DNA of 64,000 nucleotides from Lunatimonas salinarum (GCF_017811155.1 NZ_JACVCV010000007.1:1-64000), one strand, 5' to 3'. Shown: positions 54,524-62,930, numbered from the stretch's first letter. Program-made: numbers and translations. The notes: generated by a model not told the origin, from the sequence alone.

Positions 54524-56065
54524 ATGAGCAAGCAAAAAGAGGAATTAGAGCATCGATTAAAGCTACGAAATGTGCGGCTATCTGACTACGAAGATATACG
54601 AAAGATCATGGTCAGTATATACAAAAACCAAGCGATGGCCTGGACCAAAGAGGAGTTTCAAAACCAGGTAAAAGCCTTTCCGGAGGGTCAAATATGTTTG
54701 GAGGATAATGGAACGGTGGTAGCTGTAGCTATGAGCCTGATTGTAGATTACGCTAAGTATGGCGATAACCACACCTATGATCAGATTACGGGTTATGGCA
54801 AATTCGATACCCACGACGAAAATGGGGATACGCTTTATGGTACCGATGTATTTGTGGACAAGGAATATCGCGGACTGAGGTTAGGCAGGAGGCTTTACGA
54901 TGCCCGAAAGGAACTTTGCGAAAACCTGAATTTACGCTCAATCATTGCGGGAGGACGCATACCTGGGTTTAGCAAGTATGCAGATCAAATGACTCCCCGA
55001 AAATACATCGAGTTGGTAAAGAACAAGGAGATATTTGACCCGGTATTATCCTTTCAGCTTGCCAATGAATTCCACGTGCGAAAGGTGATTACCAAGTACC
55101 TGCCGGAAGATACAGATTCCCGTGCCTACGCCACCCTACTCGAGTGGATCAACATCTACTATGAAAAGGAAGAAAAGCTAATCGGTAATAAGAAGACCAT
55201 CGTGCGGCTGGGTTTGGTACAATGGAAGATGCGAAGGTTTGCCAACGTGGACGACTTGATGCAGCAGGTGGAGTTTTTTGTCGACACCATTTCCAATTAT
55301 AAGTCCGATTTTTGCCTTTTCCCGGAGTTTTTCAATGCTCCCTTGCTGGCAGGATTCAATAATATGGAGGCTTCCGAGGCGATACGGAATTTGGCGGAAT
55401 ATACCGCTGAAATTCTCGACAGAATGCGGGACCTAGCTCTTTCATACAATGTGAATATCATCGCCGGCAGCATGCCGGAGTATGACGGCAAGAAATTGCG
55501 AAATGTCAGTTACCTCTGCCGAAGGGACGGGACCATGGAAAAGCAGTATAAGCTGCACATTACACCGGACGAACAAGCCTACTGGGGGCTTCAAGGAGGG
55601 AATGGTATTCGGGTTTTTGATACGGATGCCGGCCGTATTGGGATTTTGATATGCTACGATGTAGAGTTTCCAGAGCTTGGCAGGATTTTGGCGGAAAAGG
55701 AAATGGATATTCTGTTCGTTCCATTTTGGACGGATACCAAAAACGCTTTTCTTCGCGTAAGTACCTGTGCCAAGGCCCGGGCCATTGAGAATGAATGCTA
55801 TGTGGCCATTACAGGGTCCGTTGGCAATCTTCCAAAGGTGGAAAACATGGATATACAGCATTCGCAGGCTGCGATCTATTCTCCCTCGGACTTTTCCTTT
55901 CCCCACGATGCCACTATTGCGGAAGCGTCACTGAATACGGAAACTACAATCGTGGCGGACGTCGACTTGGATCTGCTTACCAAATTGCGAAAGGCTGGTA
56001 GTGTGAGGAATCTCGAGCAGCGGCGGCTCGACCTGTATTCTATTCAATGGAAAAGAAAGCGCTAA
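54524..56065 (+). CDS. Fused GNAT acetyltransferase and carbon-nitrogen hydrolase
   Basis: 513 residues in two domains. Residues about 15-205 form a GNAT fold, with the acetyl-CoA-binding stretch VFVDKEYRGLRLGRRLYDARKEL. Residues about 225-500 form a nitrilase/amidase domain with the full catalytic triad Glu268 (CLFPEFFNAP), Lys343 (KQYKLHITPDE) and Cys377 (LICYDVEFPELG). The combination is known as a bifunctional protein family; the natural substrate is not established here. A small amide hydrolysis combined with N-acylation is plausible (inference). The kdsC ATG is 5 bases downstream, so co-translation with kdsC is possible. Confidence 0.9.
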   Translation: MSKQKEELEHRLKLRNVRLSDYEDIRKIMVSIYKNQAMAWTKEEFQNQVKAFPEGQICLEDNGTVVAVAMSLIVDYAKYGDNHTYDQITGYGKFDTHDENGDTLYGTDVFVDKEYRGLRLGRRLYDARKELCENLNLRSIIAGGRIPGFSKYADQMTPRKYIELVKNKEIFDPVLSFQLANEFHVRKVITKYLPEDTDSRAYATLLEWINIYYEKEEKLIGNKKTIVRLGLVQWKMRRFANVDDLMQQVEFFVDTISNYKSDFCLFPEFFNAPLLAGFNNMEASEAIRNLAEYTAEILDRMRDLALSYNVNIIAGSMPEYDGKKLRNVSYLCRRDGTMEKQYKLHITPDEQAYWGLQGGNGIRVFDTDAGRIGILICYDVEFPELGRILAEKEMDILFVPFWTDTKNAFLRVSTCAKARAIENECYVAITGSVGNLPKVENMDIQHSQAAIYSPSDFSFPHDATIAEASLNTETTIVADVDLDLLTKLRKAGSVRNLEQRRLDLYSIQWKRKR

Positions 56066-56069
56066 GGGT

Positions 56070-56618
56070 ATGTATAAACGCCAAGTCCTCTCCGAAGTTT
56101 TATGTGCCAAAATTAAAAAGGTCAAGCTCCTCATCACAGATGTGGATGGGGTGCTGACGGATGGAGGCATCATTCTTGATGATGTGGGGATGGAGTACAA
56201 GCGTTTTCAGGTAAAAGACGGACAGATTATTCCGTTTCTCAAGAAATATGGCTTCACGGTAGGTGCGGTCACAGGAAGGGACGTAGCAGTAGTTAGGCAG
56301 CGCTGCGAACAGATGAACTTAGATTTTCATTACCACGGAGTTAGGAATAAGCTCGACCTTATCGTTCAGGTTATCAAGGATTTCAATCTGAGCTTAGACC
56401 AATGTGCCTATATTGGAGATGATATCATCGACTTGGATGTGCTGAGCAAAGTCGGCTTTTCTGCCGCACCTAAGGACGCCCTTCCTTACGTGTGCAGCCG
56501 GGTGGATTTTGTATGTACGTTGGAAGGAGGCAAGGGAGCTTTCAGAGAGGTCGCTGACACGCTTTTAGAGGTACAGGGCAAGTTATCTGCTGCACTTCAT
56601 TCCCTTGATATCGCTTGA
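56070..56618 (+). CDS. kdsC: KDO 8-phosphate phosphatase
   Basis: 182 residues, normal length. It removes the phosphate from 3-deoxy-D-manno-octulosonate 8-phosphate, the step after KdsA in making KDO for lipopolysaccharide. The HAD motif I is LLITDVDGVLTDGG, with Asp24 and Asp26. Motif II region is GAVTGRDVAVVRQR, and motif III/IV is CAYIGDDIIDLDVLSKVG. C-terminal VCTLEGGKGAFREVADTLL is the typical KdsC ending. The start is at 56070, 5 bases after the GNAT-nitrilase gene; it is 190 bases before kdsA. Confidence 0.92.
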   Translation: MYKRQVLSEVLCAKIKKVKLLITDVDGVLTDGGIILDDVGMEYKRFQVKDGQIIPFLKKYGFTVGAVTGRDVAVVRQRCEQMNLDFHYHGVRNKLDLIVQVIKDFNLSLDQCAYIGDDIIDLDVLSKVGFSAAPKDALPYVCSRVDFVCTLEGGKGAFREVADTLLEVQGKLSAALHSLDIA

Positions 56619-56659
56619 TTGCGTCAGAAGTCAGGGTTTTGGTGGTCAGTTTTTGGTAA

Positions 56660-56680
56660 GCCTACTTGTACCAGGTAGGC
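56660..56680. repeat. Hairpin between kdsC and kdsA
   Basis: GCCTAC (56660-56665) pairs with GTAGGC (56675-56680), loop TTGTACCAG. No T-run follows. The GCCTACC core resembles the palindromes at 62792 and 62863, so it may be a degenerate copy of the same short repeat. Confidence 0.3.
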
Positions 56681-56777
56681 AATCAATCCCCCCAAAAAAT
56701 AACAGGTGGGTGGCTATTTAATGTTTAGGCACCTATGGGCCAGATCAGGAAGGCGGTAACAGTCGCGTATAAAGACC

Positions 56778-56785
56778 TAATTTTG
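56778..56785 (+). promoter_or_regulatory. Possible -7 element for kdsA
   Basis: TAATTTTG lies 22 bases before the kdsA ATG at 56808. No -33 TTTG at the right distance. Confidence 0.35.
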
Positions 56786-56807
56786 AAAGGGACAACAGAA
56801 AGATCAT

Positions 56808-57671
56808 ATGAAAAACGATGGGAAAATGAATAAAAGTGGCTTTACCATGACAATTCGGGAGGGGATTGTGTTGGGGGCAGACAAGCCGGTATTGTTTGCT
56901 GGTCCCTGTGCAATTGAAAGCCTGGAAATATGCATGGAAATCGCCCAAACGGTGAAGGAGCTGGCCGATCGTCATGGATTTCTGTACGTTTTTAAGGCTT
57001 CCTTTGATAAGGCCAATAGAACCTCAGCGACTTCTTTTCGGAGTATCGGGATGGAAAGGGCATTAGCGATATTGTCGGATGTAGGAGGGAAGCTCGATAT
57101 TCCACTGGTGACGGATATTCACGAAAGCTATCAGGCGGCTCCCGTGGCTTCGGTCGTGGATGTACTTCAGATACCGGCCTACCTTTGCCGACAGACAGAC
57201 CTGCTTCTCGCTGCCGCTAGTACCGGGAAGGCGGTAAAGATAAAAAGGGGACAGTTTATGGCTCCAGAAGACATGCAATATGCTGTAAACAAAGTAAGAG
57301 CTGCCGGAAATGACCAGGTTTGTTTGACTGAGCGGGGGTTTACGCTTGGGTATCATAACCTGGTGGTGGATATGCGGGCTCTGCCGGTTATGCGGCAATT
57401 TGCCCCCGTCGTATTTGATGTGACTCACAGCGTGCAACAGCCCGGGGGACAGCGTGGGAGTAGTGGCGGTGAAAGGCAGTTTGCGCCTTACTTAGCCAGG
57501 GCTGCGGCTGCGGCCGGAGTGGACGGGTTTTTCATCGAAACTCACCCAGATCCTAAAAAGGCACTAAGTGACGGACCCAATCTTATCCCATTACATCGGA
57601 TGGAGGCTTTTCTCGGTATGTTAAAGCGCGCTTGGGAGCTTGGAAGAGATTTTGAAGATTTTCAGTTATAA
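56808..57671 (+). CDS. kdsA: 3-deoxy-8-phosphooctulonate synthase (KDO8P synthase)
   Basis: 287 residues (ATG 56808; a second Met at residue 7, and a third at 14, are possible starts). It condenses phosphoenolpyruvate with arabinose 5-phosphate. The class I aldolase-type barrel begins KPVLFAGPCAIESLE and continues with KASFDKANRTSATSF, VTDIHES, LQIPAYLCRQTDLLLAAA, KIKRGQFMAPEDM, CLTERGFTLGYHNLVVD, VFDVTHSVQQPG and FIETHPDPKKALSDGPN. The run GERGTLGY-type is visible as ERGFTLGYHN. It forms the KDO pathway with kdsC. Confidence 0.95.
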   Translation: MKNDGKMNKSGFTMTIREGIVLGADKPVLFAGPCAIESLEICMEIAQTVKELADRHGFLYVFKASFDKANRTSATSFRSIGMERALAILSDVGGKLDIPLVTDIHESYQAAPVASVVDVLQIPAYLCRQTDLLLAAASTGKAVKIKRGQFMAPEDMQYAVNKVRAAGNDQVCLTERGFTLGYHNLVVDMRALPVMRQFAPVVFDVTHSVQQPGGQRGSSGGERQFAPYLARAAAAAGVDGFFIETHPDPKKALSDGPNLIPLHRMEAFLGMLKRAWELGRDFEDFQL

Positions 57672-57685
57672 GAACATAGTGTAAA

Positions 57686-59380
57686 ATGGCCAGATTGAGC
57701 AGTTTGCGTAGGTTTTTTTTTGGACAGACTATCGTGACAATGTTTGTTTTATTTTCTTTTGTAAACGCACAGACTTCCGGTATTGATTCGGGTGTTTCTT
57801 TTGAAATAAGGCATTTGTTTGAAGGAAGCCAAGAAGTCCTTTCCGGTAATGTGCAGTTGCTCAATCCAAGCCAAGCACTTGAATTTTATTCTGGACGGGA
57901 TTTCCGAGAAGCGTGGGTTTCCGAAGGACGATTGACCTGCAATGCCTATGAAATAAGGTATCTTATTCAGCAAAGCCGGTTTGACGGGCTTATTCCGGAG
58001 GAATACCATTTGGCTTCCATTAACAGGTTATTTGAATTGATAGAGCTCGCAGCGAAAGAAAATTTTTCGGTCTCTGACATGGAACTGGCCCAGTTGGATG
58101 TAACCCTGTCGGATGCTTTCTTGGAACTTGGTTCGCACCTATACCTAGGCAAAGTTGATCCGGATCACGGTGACTATGGTTGGGAGTTGAAAAGGAAAGA
58201 GCCTAAAAAGGAAGTGTTGGCGATGCTAAAGCGAGCGTTAGAGGGGTGTGACGTGAGAAAAAGTATCGAGGCACTTTATCCAGGATTTCCGATGTACAAG
58301 CGCATGCGCATCAGTATGATGGAGTTTTATGAGAAGGCCAAATACACACCCAATTCGTGGGACCAACTAACGGTGGTCAAATCCATAAAACCTTATGAAG
58401 AACACCGCATTATTGCCCAAGTTCGGGAACGATTGGATTTCTGGGAAGGGATCAGTTCGGAACCAACGAATGATCCGCACCGGTATGATTCGTTACTAGT
58501 AAAGCGCGTAGAGAAATACCAGCGGCAACTGGGATTAAACCCGGATGGAGTTCTCGGCAATGCTACGTTGCGTGCGTTGAATAAGCGTCCGGAGGATCTG
58601 ATAAAGCAAGCCTCTGTGAATATGGAGCGATTGCGGTGGCTTCCGGACACCGTGGTGAGCGAAGTGATATTGGTAAATATCGCCAATTTTTCCATGGACT
58701 ACATAAAGGAAAAAGACACGTTGCTCCATAGCAAGGCGATCGTGGGCAAAGCGTATCGGAAAACCCCGGTTTTCAATGCACCGATGACCTACCTGGTATT
58801 CAGCCCTACCTGGACCGTTCCTCCCACGATTCTCCGAAATGACGTGTTGCCGGCGGTAAAAAAGAACGTTGGCTATTTGAAAAGCAAAAAGATGCGTATA
58901 CTTACCTACGGTGGCAAAGAAGTAGATCCGTATTCTATAGATTGGCGTAAGGTGACTTCCAATAGTTTTCCCTATCTCATAAGGCAGGATCCCGGACCGA
59001 CTAATTCACTGGGATGGGTGAAATTCATGTTTCCGAATACCCATAATGTCTATATCCATGATACACCGTCGAGGGATTTGTTTGGACGGGATGATCGAGC
59101 GCTCAGCTCAGGATGTATCCGAATTGAAAAGCCCTTTGAGCTGGCCCGACTTCTATTATCCGACCAGCCCTTTTGGTCAGATGACAGAATTCGCTCCAGC
59201 ATGTTTGGCGGAAAGGAGCAAACCGTGATGCTCAGACGCCAAATTCCTGTTGTTATTCTTTATTTGACTTTCTGGACTGATAGCCTTGGAAATGCAAAGA
59301 TCAGGCATGATTTATATGATCGGGATGAAGCCCTGTACAAGGCGCTTAATCCGTCCCTTGCATTTAAGACGGGTAAATAG
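57686..59380 (+). CDS. L,D-transpeptidase, YcbB-like
   Basis: 564 residues. A signal peptide (MARLSSLRRFFFGQTIVTMF...VNAQ) is followed by an N-terminal scaffold domain (about 35-240). A peptidoglycan-binding-like helix bundle lies at about 275-310 (RVEKYQRQLGLNPDGVLG). The YkuD catalytic domain (about 330-510) contains the HxxSxxxxxxxxSxGCIR-type motif: VYIHDTPSRDLFG and SSGCIRIEKP, with the catalytic Cys. Enzymes of this type form 3-3 crosslinks in peptidoglycan in the periplasm. It starts 14 bases after kdsA and probably shares its transcript. A different L,D-transpeptidase faces it at 59490-60197. Confidence 0.93.
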   Translation: MARLSSLRRFFFGQTIVTMFVLFSFVNAQTSGIDSGVSFEIRHLFEGSQEVLSGNVQLLNPSQALEFYSGRDFREAWVSEGRLTCNAYEIRYLIQQSRFDGLIPEEYHLASINRLFELIELAAKENFSVSDMELAQLDVTLSDAFLELGSHLYLGKVDPDHGDYGWELKRKEPKKEVLAMLKRALEGCDVRKSIEALYPGFPMYKRMRISMMEFYEKAKYTPNSWDQLTVVKSIKPYEEHRIIAQVRERLDFWEGISSEPTNDPHRYDSLLVKRVEKYQRQLGLNPDGVLGNATLRALNKRPEDLIKQASVNMERLRWLPDTVVSEVILVNIANFSMDYIKEKDTLLHSKAIVGKAYRKTPVFNAPMTYLVFSPTWTVPPTILRNDVLPAVKKNVGYLKSKKMRILTYGGKEVDPYSIDWRKVTSNSFPYLIRQDPGPTNSLGWVKFMFPNTHNVYIHDTPSRDLFGRDDRALSSGCIRIEKPFELARLLLSDQPFWSDDRIRSSMFGGKEQTVMLRRQIPVVILYLTFWTDSLGNAKIRHDLYDRDEALYKALNPSLAFKTGK

Positions 59381-59489
59381 CATGGCAGACCAAGAATACC
59401 GAACACCGATTACCCGAAAGGCATCCTAGTTTAGTCTTTAACTGTTACAGATTGTACTACACCTACTGAATAGGACCCTTACGTACGGC

Positions 59490-60197
59490 TTAGGTTCCGG
59501 CTGACAACAGAGATTGCCCCACCAACGCAGAAGTACTCAGGTAATCAGCATCGTTCCCATAGATGAAAAGGAGGGATCCGCCCTTGATAAGATCTATGGC
59601 TTTATCCGTTATATCGGTGGGCAGTGCAGGGCATCCCAGACTCCTGCCTAGTCTACCAACAGATTGGGAAAAGGCTTCGTCGGCATAGCCTGCGCCGTGG
59701 ATTACGATGGCTCTATTCCTGGCTTGATCGTTAAACCCTACTTCGAGACCATCTAAGCGAAGCGAATAGCCGTGTTTTCCCTGATAGGTTTCGGCCGTTC
59801 GGTAAAATCCCAGGCTGCTTTGGTAGGATTCTGGTCGGTTGGAAAAGCGCTCTGCCAGTAAATCTCCCGAATTTCTGCCATGTGCCACCACACTATGAAG
59901 CAATAGCTTTCCCTGTACCGGGTCGATAATCCATAGGCGCTTTTCGGTAGAGGGAAGCGAAAAATCAATAATGGTTAGCAGGTCGGCGGATAGGGTGTCT
60001 TTAAGTTTACGCCAACCCCGCATGGCCAGCTCAAAAACCTCTTCCGATGGCATATTGGTACCCGCATTAGCCATGAGCAGTTCGTATGAGGTAGGCGCAG
60101 GGTCAGTTACTTTGATAGGGGTTTTTGCATGATTAGATAAAGAGCCAAAATTAAGAAGCCAAAATACCGGCCAGATGTAGGAATTTACTAAGATCAT
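59490..60197 (-). CDS. L,D-transpeptidase catalytic-domain protein (YkuD_2 type)
   Basis: 235 residues. An N-terminal hydrophobic stretch (MILVNSYIWPVFWLLNFGSL) is followed by a domain with FELAMRGWRKLK and TIIDFSLPSTEKRLWIID. The catalytic region reads VVAHGRNSGD, then NRAIVIHGAGYADE and RLGRSLGCPALP with the catalytic Cys. This is the murein L,D-transpeptidase YkuD_2 family, often without the PG-binding domain. The exported location is inferred from the N-terminus. Convergent with the YcbB-like gene, 109 bases apart. Confidence 0.85.
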   Translation of the reverse strand: MILVNSYIWPVFWLLNFGSLSNHAKTPIKVTDPAPTSYELLMANAGTNMPSEEVFELAMRGWRKLKDTLSADLLTIIDFSLPSTEKRLWIIDPVQGKLLLHSVVAHGRNSGDLLAERFSNRPESYQSSLGFYRTAETYQGKHGYSLRLDGLEVGFNDQARNRAIVIHGAGYADEAFSQSVGRLGRSLGCPALPTDITDKAIDLIKGGSLLFIYGNDADYLSTSALVGQSLLSAGT

Positions 60198-60462
60198 GTG
60201 TTACTGGTTTTGTTTTCTAATTGTAAAACAATTTGGCAGTTTTGTAGTAATGGTATTCTCATTTCAGAAATATAATAATAGGGAACTAGTTGTACTTCGA
60301 TCATGGTTATGTGTACTATTTTGCAGTTAGTTTAAAGCGGGCAGTGGCTCACAATTTCAACCAAGTTCTAATCTATTGAACTACAACTCATTGATTATTT
60401 CTGTTAAACGATAGTTAATAGTTTTTAAAACAAAAAAATCACAAATACTGTTCCATAGACGC

Positions 60463-60873
60463 ATGACAGCTTCCATATTTAGAAAAGAACATTTTAACGC
60501 AGCCCATAGACTTCATAACCCGTCCTGGCCTGACTCTGTGAATAAAGAGGTTTTTGGTAAATGCAATTTACCTAACTACCATGGTCACAATTATGACCTC
60601 ATAGTTCAGTTGACCGGACCTATTGATCCGGGAACCGGGTATGTATATGATATGAAATTACTAAAGGACCTGATAAAGACAAACGTTATGGAAAGGTTTG
60701 ATCATAAAAATTTAAATTTAGACACCGATGAATTCAAACAACTTAACCCGACTGCGGAAAACATTGCTGTGGTTATTTGGAATATTTTAAGGGAAAAAAT
60801 TGACACAAAATTTGAGTTAACGATTCGACTATATGAGACAGAAAGAAATTTTGTTGAATACAAAGGAAATTGA
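60463..60873 (+). CDS. 6-pyruvoyl-tetrahydropterin synthase homologue
   Basis: 136 residues, COG0720. The family turns 7,8-dihydroneopterin triphosphate into a pterin: 6-pyruvoyl-tetrahydropterin in PTPS, 6-carboxy-tetrahydropterin in QueD. Zinc ligands are His15 (FNAAHRL), His40 and His42 (YHGHNY). Catalytic Cys34 has the spacing C-x5-HGH (CNLPNYHGH), as in biopterin-type PTPS; QueD enzymes have C-x3-HGH. The end, LYETERNFVEY, carries the pterin-binding Glu. So a PTPS activity fits better than queuosine synthesis. Its 3' end overlaps folE by 41 bases, which ties it to GTP-derived pterin. Confidence 0.88.
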   Translation: MTASIFRKEHFNAAHRLHNPSWPDSVNKEVFGKCNLPNYHGHNYDLIVQLTGPIDPGTGYVYDMKLLKDLIKTNVMERFDHKNLNLDTDEFKQLNPTAENIAVVIWNILREKIDTKFELTIRLYETERNFVEYKGN

Positions 60874-61534
60874 TCTGGTGAATGCTATCGAGGAGTTGGG
60901 GGAATCCCATGCTGCTACGTCGCACGAGACGCCGCTTCGGGAAGACGCCTTCGAAATGGATGATGAACTGAAGATGGAGCTCATAGAAAAGCATTTCAAA
61001 GAAATTATGCATATACTTGGCTTGGATCTGACAGATGATAGTCTGAAAGGAACCCCTAAACGGGTAGCAAAGATGTTTGTTCAGGAGGTTTTCAGTGGGC
61101 TTAATCCCAAAAATAAGCCGGTTGCCAAGCTGTTCGAGAATAAGTATAATTACAGTGAAATGTTGGTGGAAAAGGATATCACCTTCTACTCCCATTGCGA
61201 GCATCATTTTGTTCCAATTTATGGAAAGGCGCACGTTGCGTATGTTTCAAATGGTAAGGTTATTGGTCTTTCCAAGATAAACCGAATCGTTCAATACTTT
61301 GCCAAACGGCCTCAGGTTCAAGAGCGCTTAACGGTACAGATTGGAAACGAGCTCAGGGAAGCCTTGGGTACAGAGGATGTTGCTGTGGTTTTGGATGCCT
61401 ATCACATGTGTGTTTCCTCCAGAGGAGTGAAAGACGTAAATAGCTCTACAATTACTTCCTTTTATAGTGGAGTTTTTAAACAGGAAGAAAAGCGCCGGGA
61501 AGAATTTCTCAAATACCTTTCACTGGAGAAATAA
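60833..61534 (+). CDS. folE: GTP cyclohydrolase I
   Basis: 233 residues. It converts GTP to 7,8-dihydroneopterin triphosphate, the first step of folate and biopterin synthesis. Zinc ligands are Cys122 and His125 (SHCEHHFVP) and Cys193 (YHMCVSSRG), spaced as in E. coli (Cys110, His113, Cys181). Conserved TPKRVAKMF and GLSKINRIVQYFAKRPQVQERLT are present. I keep the start at 60833 because the stretch NAIEELGESHAATSHETPLRED looks like the real FolE N-terminus. This gives a 41-base overlap with the upstream PTPS gene, in a different frame. A strong terminator follows at 61595-61623. Confidence 0.94.
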   Translation: MRQKEILLNTKEIDLVNAIEELGESHAATSHETPLREDAFEMDDELKMELIEKHFKEIMHILGLDLTDDSLKGTPKRVAKMFVQEVFSGLNPKNKPVAKLFENKYNYSEMLVEKDITFYSHCEHHFVPIYGKAHVAYVSNGKVIGLSKINRIVQYFAKRPQVQERLTVQIGNELREALGTEDVAVVLDAYHMCVSSRGVKDVNSSTITSFYSGVFKQEEKRREEFLKYLSLEK

Positions 61535-61594
61535 TTTCATTCAAGTGGCTGTAGACCATCCGTTAATAAATGCGTGTGACGGTAAATTTGATCT

Positions 61595-61623
61595 AAAAAC
61601 CGAAGTACATCTTCGGTTTTTTT
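61595..61623 (+). terminator. Terminator of the PTPS-folE pair
   Basis: AAAAACCGAAG (61595-61605), loop TACAT, CTTCGGTTTTT (61611-61621), then further T residues: an 11-bp stem with a T-tract. It separates folE from the SDR gene. Confidence 0.85.
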
Positions 61624-61686
61624 ATGTTTGATTTTTAAACAATTTGGTGCTAGAATTATTAATAATTAAGACAGCTAAGATCTACG

Positions 61687-62367
61687 ATGAAAGGTAAAAA
61701 CTTTATAATAATTGGAGGAAATAGTGGTATCGGTGGAAGTTTGGCTGCTTTGTTGAGGGAAGCGGAGGCAAACGTATTCGTTTATTCCAGAAATGAACCA
61801 GGATCCAGTAAACTGGATGTGACAGCTGCTGAATTGGAATTAAAAAATTTGCCCGACTTGATACATGGTCTTGTCTATTGTCCCGGGAGCATTACGTTAA
61901 AGCCATTCCATCGACTTGGAACAGAAGATTTTTTAAAGGATTACGAAATCAACTTCCTAGGTGCTGTGAAGGTACTGCATGCCTGTCTTAGAAATTTAAA
62001 GCAGGCAAAGGGTGCCTCTGTAGTACTATTCAGCACAGTTGCCGTACAAACAGGTTTGGGGTTTCACGCATCTATCGCCAGTGCGAAAGGGGCGGTGGAG
62101 GGATTGGTACGTTCCTTGGCGGCGGAGTGGGCTTCGAGCGGTATTCGGGTAAATGCTGTCGCCCCCTCACTGACCGATACACCTCTTGCGGGACAATTGC
62201 TTGGCACTCCCGAGAAGCAGGAAGCAGCGGCTAAGCGTCATCCATTGGGAAGATATGGAAAGGCTTCTGATTCTGCAAATGCGGCATTTTACCTTCTTTC
62301 TGAACAGGCAGGTTGGGTCACAGGGCAAGTATTGAAAGTAGATGGTGGTATGTCAGCTATTCGATAG
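61687..62367 (+). CDS. Divergent SDR-family oxidoreductase lacking the catalytic Tyr
   Basis: 226 residues. The Rossmann start is IIIGGNSGIGGSLAA, with a catalytic-type Ser116 (LFSTVAV). The YxxxK motif is broken: HASIASAKGAVEG has Lys134 but Ile130 where Tyr should be. The rest is ordinary: VRSLAAEWASSGIRVNAVAPSLTDTPL and GWVTGQVLKVDGGMS. It is therefore unlikely to work as a normal SDR with Tyr acid/base catalysis; it could bind NAD(P) or use another group. Because the neighbours make pterins, a sepiapterin-reductase-like role is tempting but not shown. The photolyase-associated SDR proteins I remember share this feature. Confidence 0.85.
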   Translation: MKGKNFIIIGGNSGIGGSLAALLREAEANVFVYSRNEPGSSKLDVTAAELELKNLPDLIHGLVYCPGSITLKPFHRLGTEDFLKDYEINFLGAVKVLHACLRNLKQAKGASVVLFSTVAVQTGLGFHASIASAKGAVEGLVRSLAAEWASSGIRVNAVAPSLTDTPLAGQLLGTPEKQEAAAKRHPLGRYGKASDSANAAFYLLSEQAGWVTGQVLKVDGGMSAIR

Positions 62368-62451
62368 GGTGTGCACGGCCTCCCCACTTATTCGTTTGGA
62401 ATTATGGAGATGAACCTCAGCAATCGTGGTTCATTTAATGAAATTTAGAGT

Positions 62452-62715
62452 ATGAGAACTCCCCCAGAAGCATATTTGATATTCAGGGCTGAGCTTAAAA
62501 AGGCTCAGTTGGAAAAGGAGAAATTACGTAAAGCGTACGAGGAAAAGCTTGTGGAAATGAACCGCGAGTTGTGTAGACTTAAAGAGCAGATTTTTGCCCA
62601 GCAGGAGCTTATGAAGACGACTATCGACTATGCTACCCGGTTGGAGGTAGATCTAGATAAGTTGCGAGAAGAAGTAGAAAAGCATCGTAAGAACCCAAAA
62701 AGCACTTTTCACTGA
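62452..62715 (+). CDS. Small coiled-coil protein
   Basis: 87 residues. After MRTPPEAYLIFRAELKKAQ the protein is an almost continuous charged helix: EKEKLRKAYEEKLVEMNRE, then MKTTIDYATRLEVDLDKL and EEVEKHRKNPK, with heptad-like hydrophobic spacing. No family recognised. It starts 85 bases after the SDR stop, and its stop overlaps the next ATG by one base. Confidence 0.65.
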   Translation: MRTPPEAYLIFRAELKKAQLEKEKLRKAYEEKLVEMNRELCRLKEQIFAQQELMKTTIDYATRLEVDLDKLREEVEKHRKNPKSTFH

Positions 62716-62930
62716 TGGATCATCCAAGTCATTATTTGAGTTTGCCTGTATCTTTACCGAGTCCAAAACCGTATAATCCTGATAAAATAGAGCCTGCCTA
62801 CCAGACAGGCAGGCATGACGTAGCCTACACACTCTGGCAATACGATGCTACGTACGACCTGCCTGCCGGCAGACTGGGATTCCATCCCGATAAACCGGGA
62901 CAAGTTGTGACCGCTGAAAAACAATTATAG
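62715..62930 (+). CDS. Doubtful small ORF containing palindromic repeats
   Basis: 71 residues, starting at the base that ends the previous gene's stop (TGATG overlap), so it is placed like a translated gene. But the sequence (MDHPSHYLSLPVSLPSPKPY) has no recognised family, and its middle encodes two palindromic repeats (62792-62814 and 62863-62872). It may be a repeat insertion that happens to stay open. I cannot decide. Confidence 0.35.
   Translation: MDHPSHYLSLPVSLPSPKPYNPDKIEPAYQTGRHDVAYTLWQYDATYDLPAGRLGFHPDKPGQVVTAEKQL
62792..62814. repeat. Palindromic repeat
   Basis: GCCTGCCT (62792-62799) pairs perfectly with AGGCAGGC (62807-62814) around the 7-nt loop ACCAGAC. The sequence resembles GC-rich dispersed palindromes common in Cytophagales genomes. 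Confidence 0.55.
62863..62872. repeat. Second palindrome of the same kind
   Basis: CTGCCGGCAG is self-complementary, preceded by CCTGC, which matches part of the first palindrome 60 bases upstream. Confidence 0.45.

Noticed and set aside
60463-60873. Calling the PTPS homologue queD
   Set aside because: The C-x5-HGH spacing and folE overlap fit PTPS better than queuosine synthesis; no queC, queE or queF nearby.
61687-62367. Calling the SDR a sepiapterin reductase
   Set aside because: Attractive given the neighbours, but the catalytic Tyr is missing and no family-specific motif was seen.
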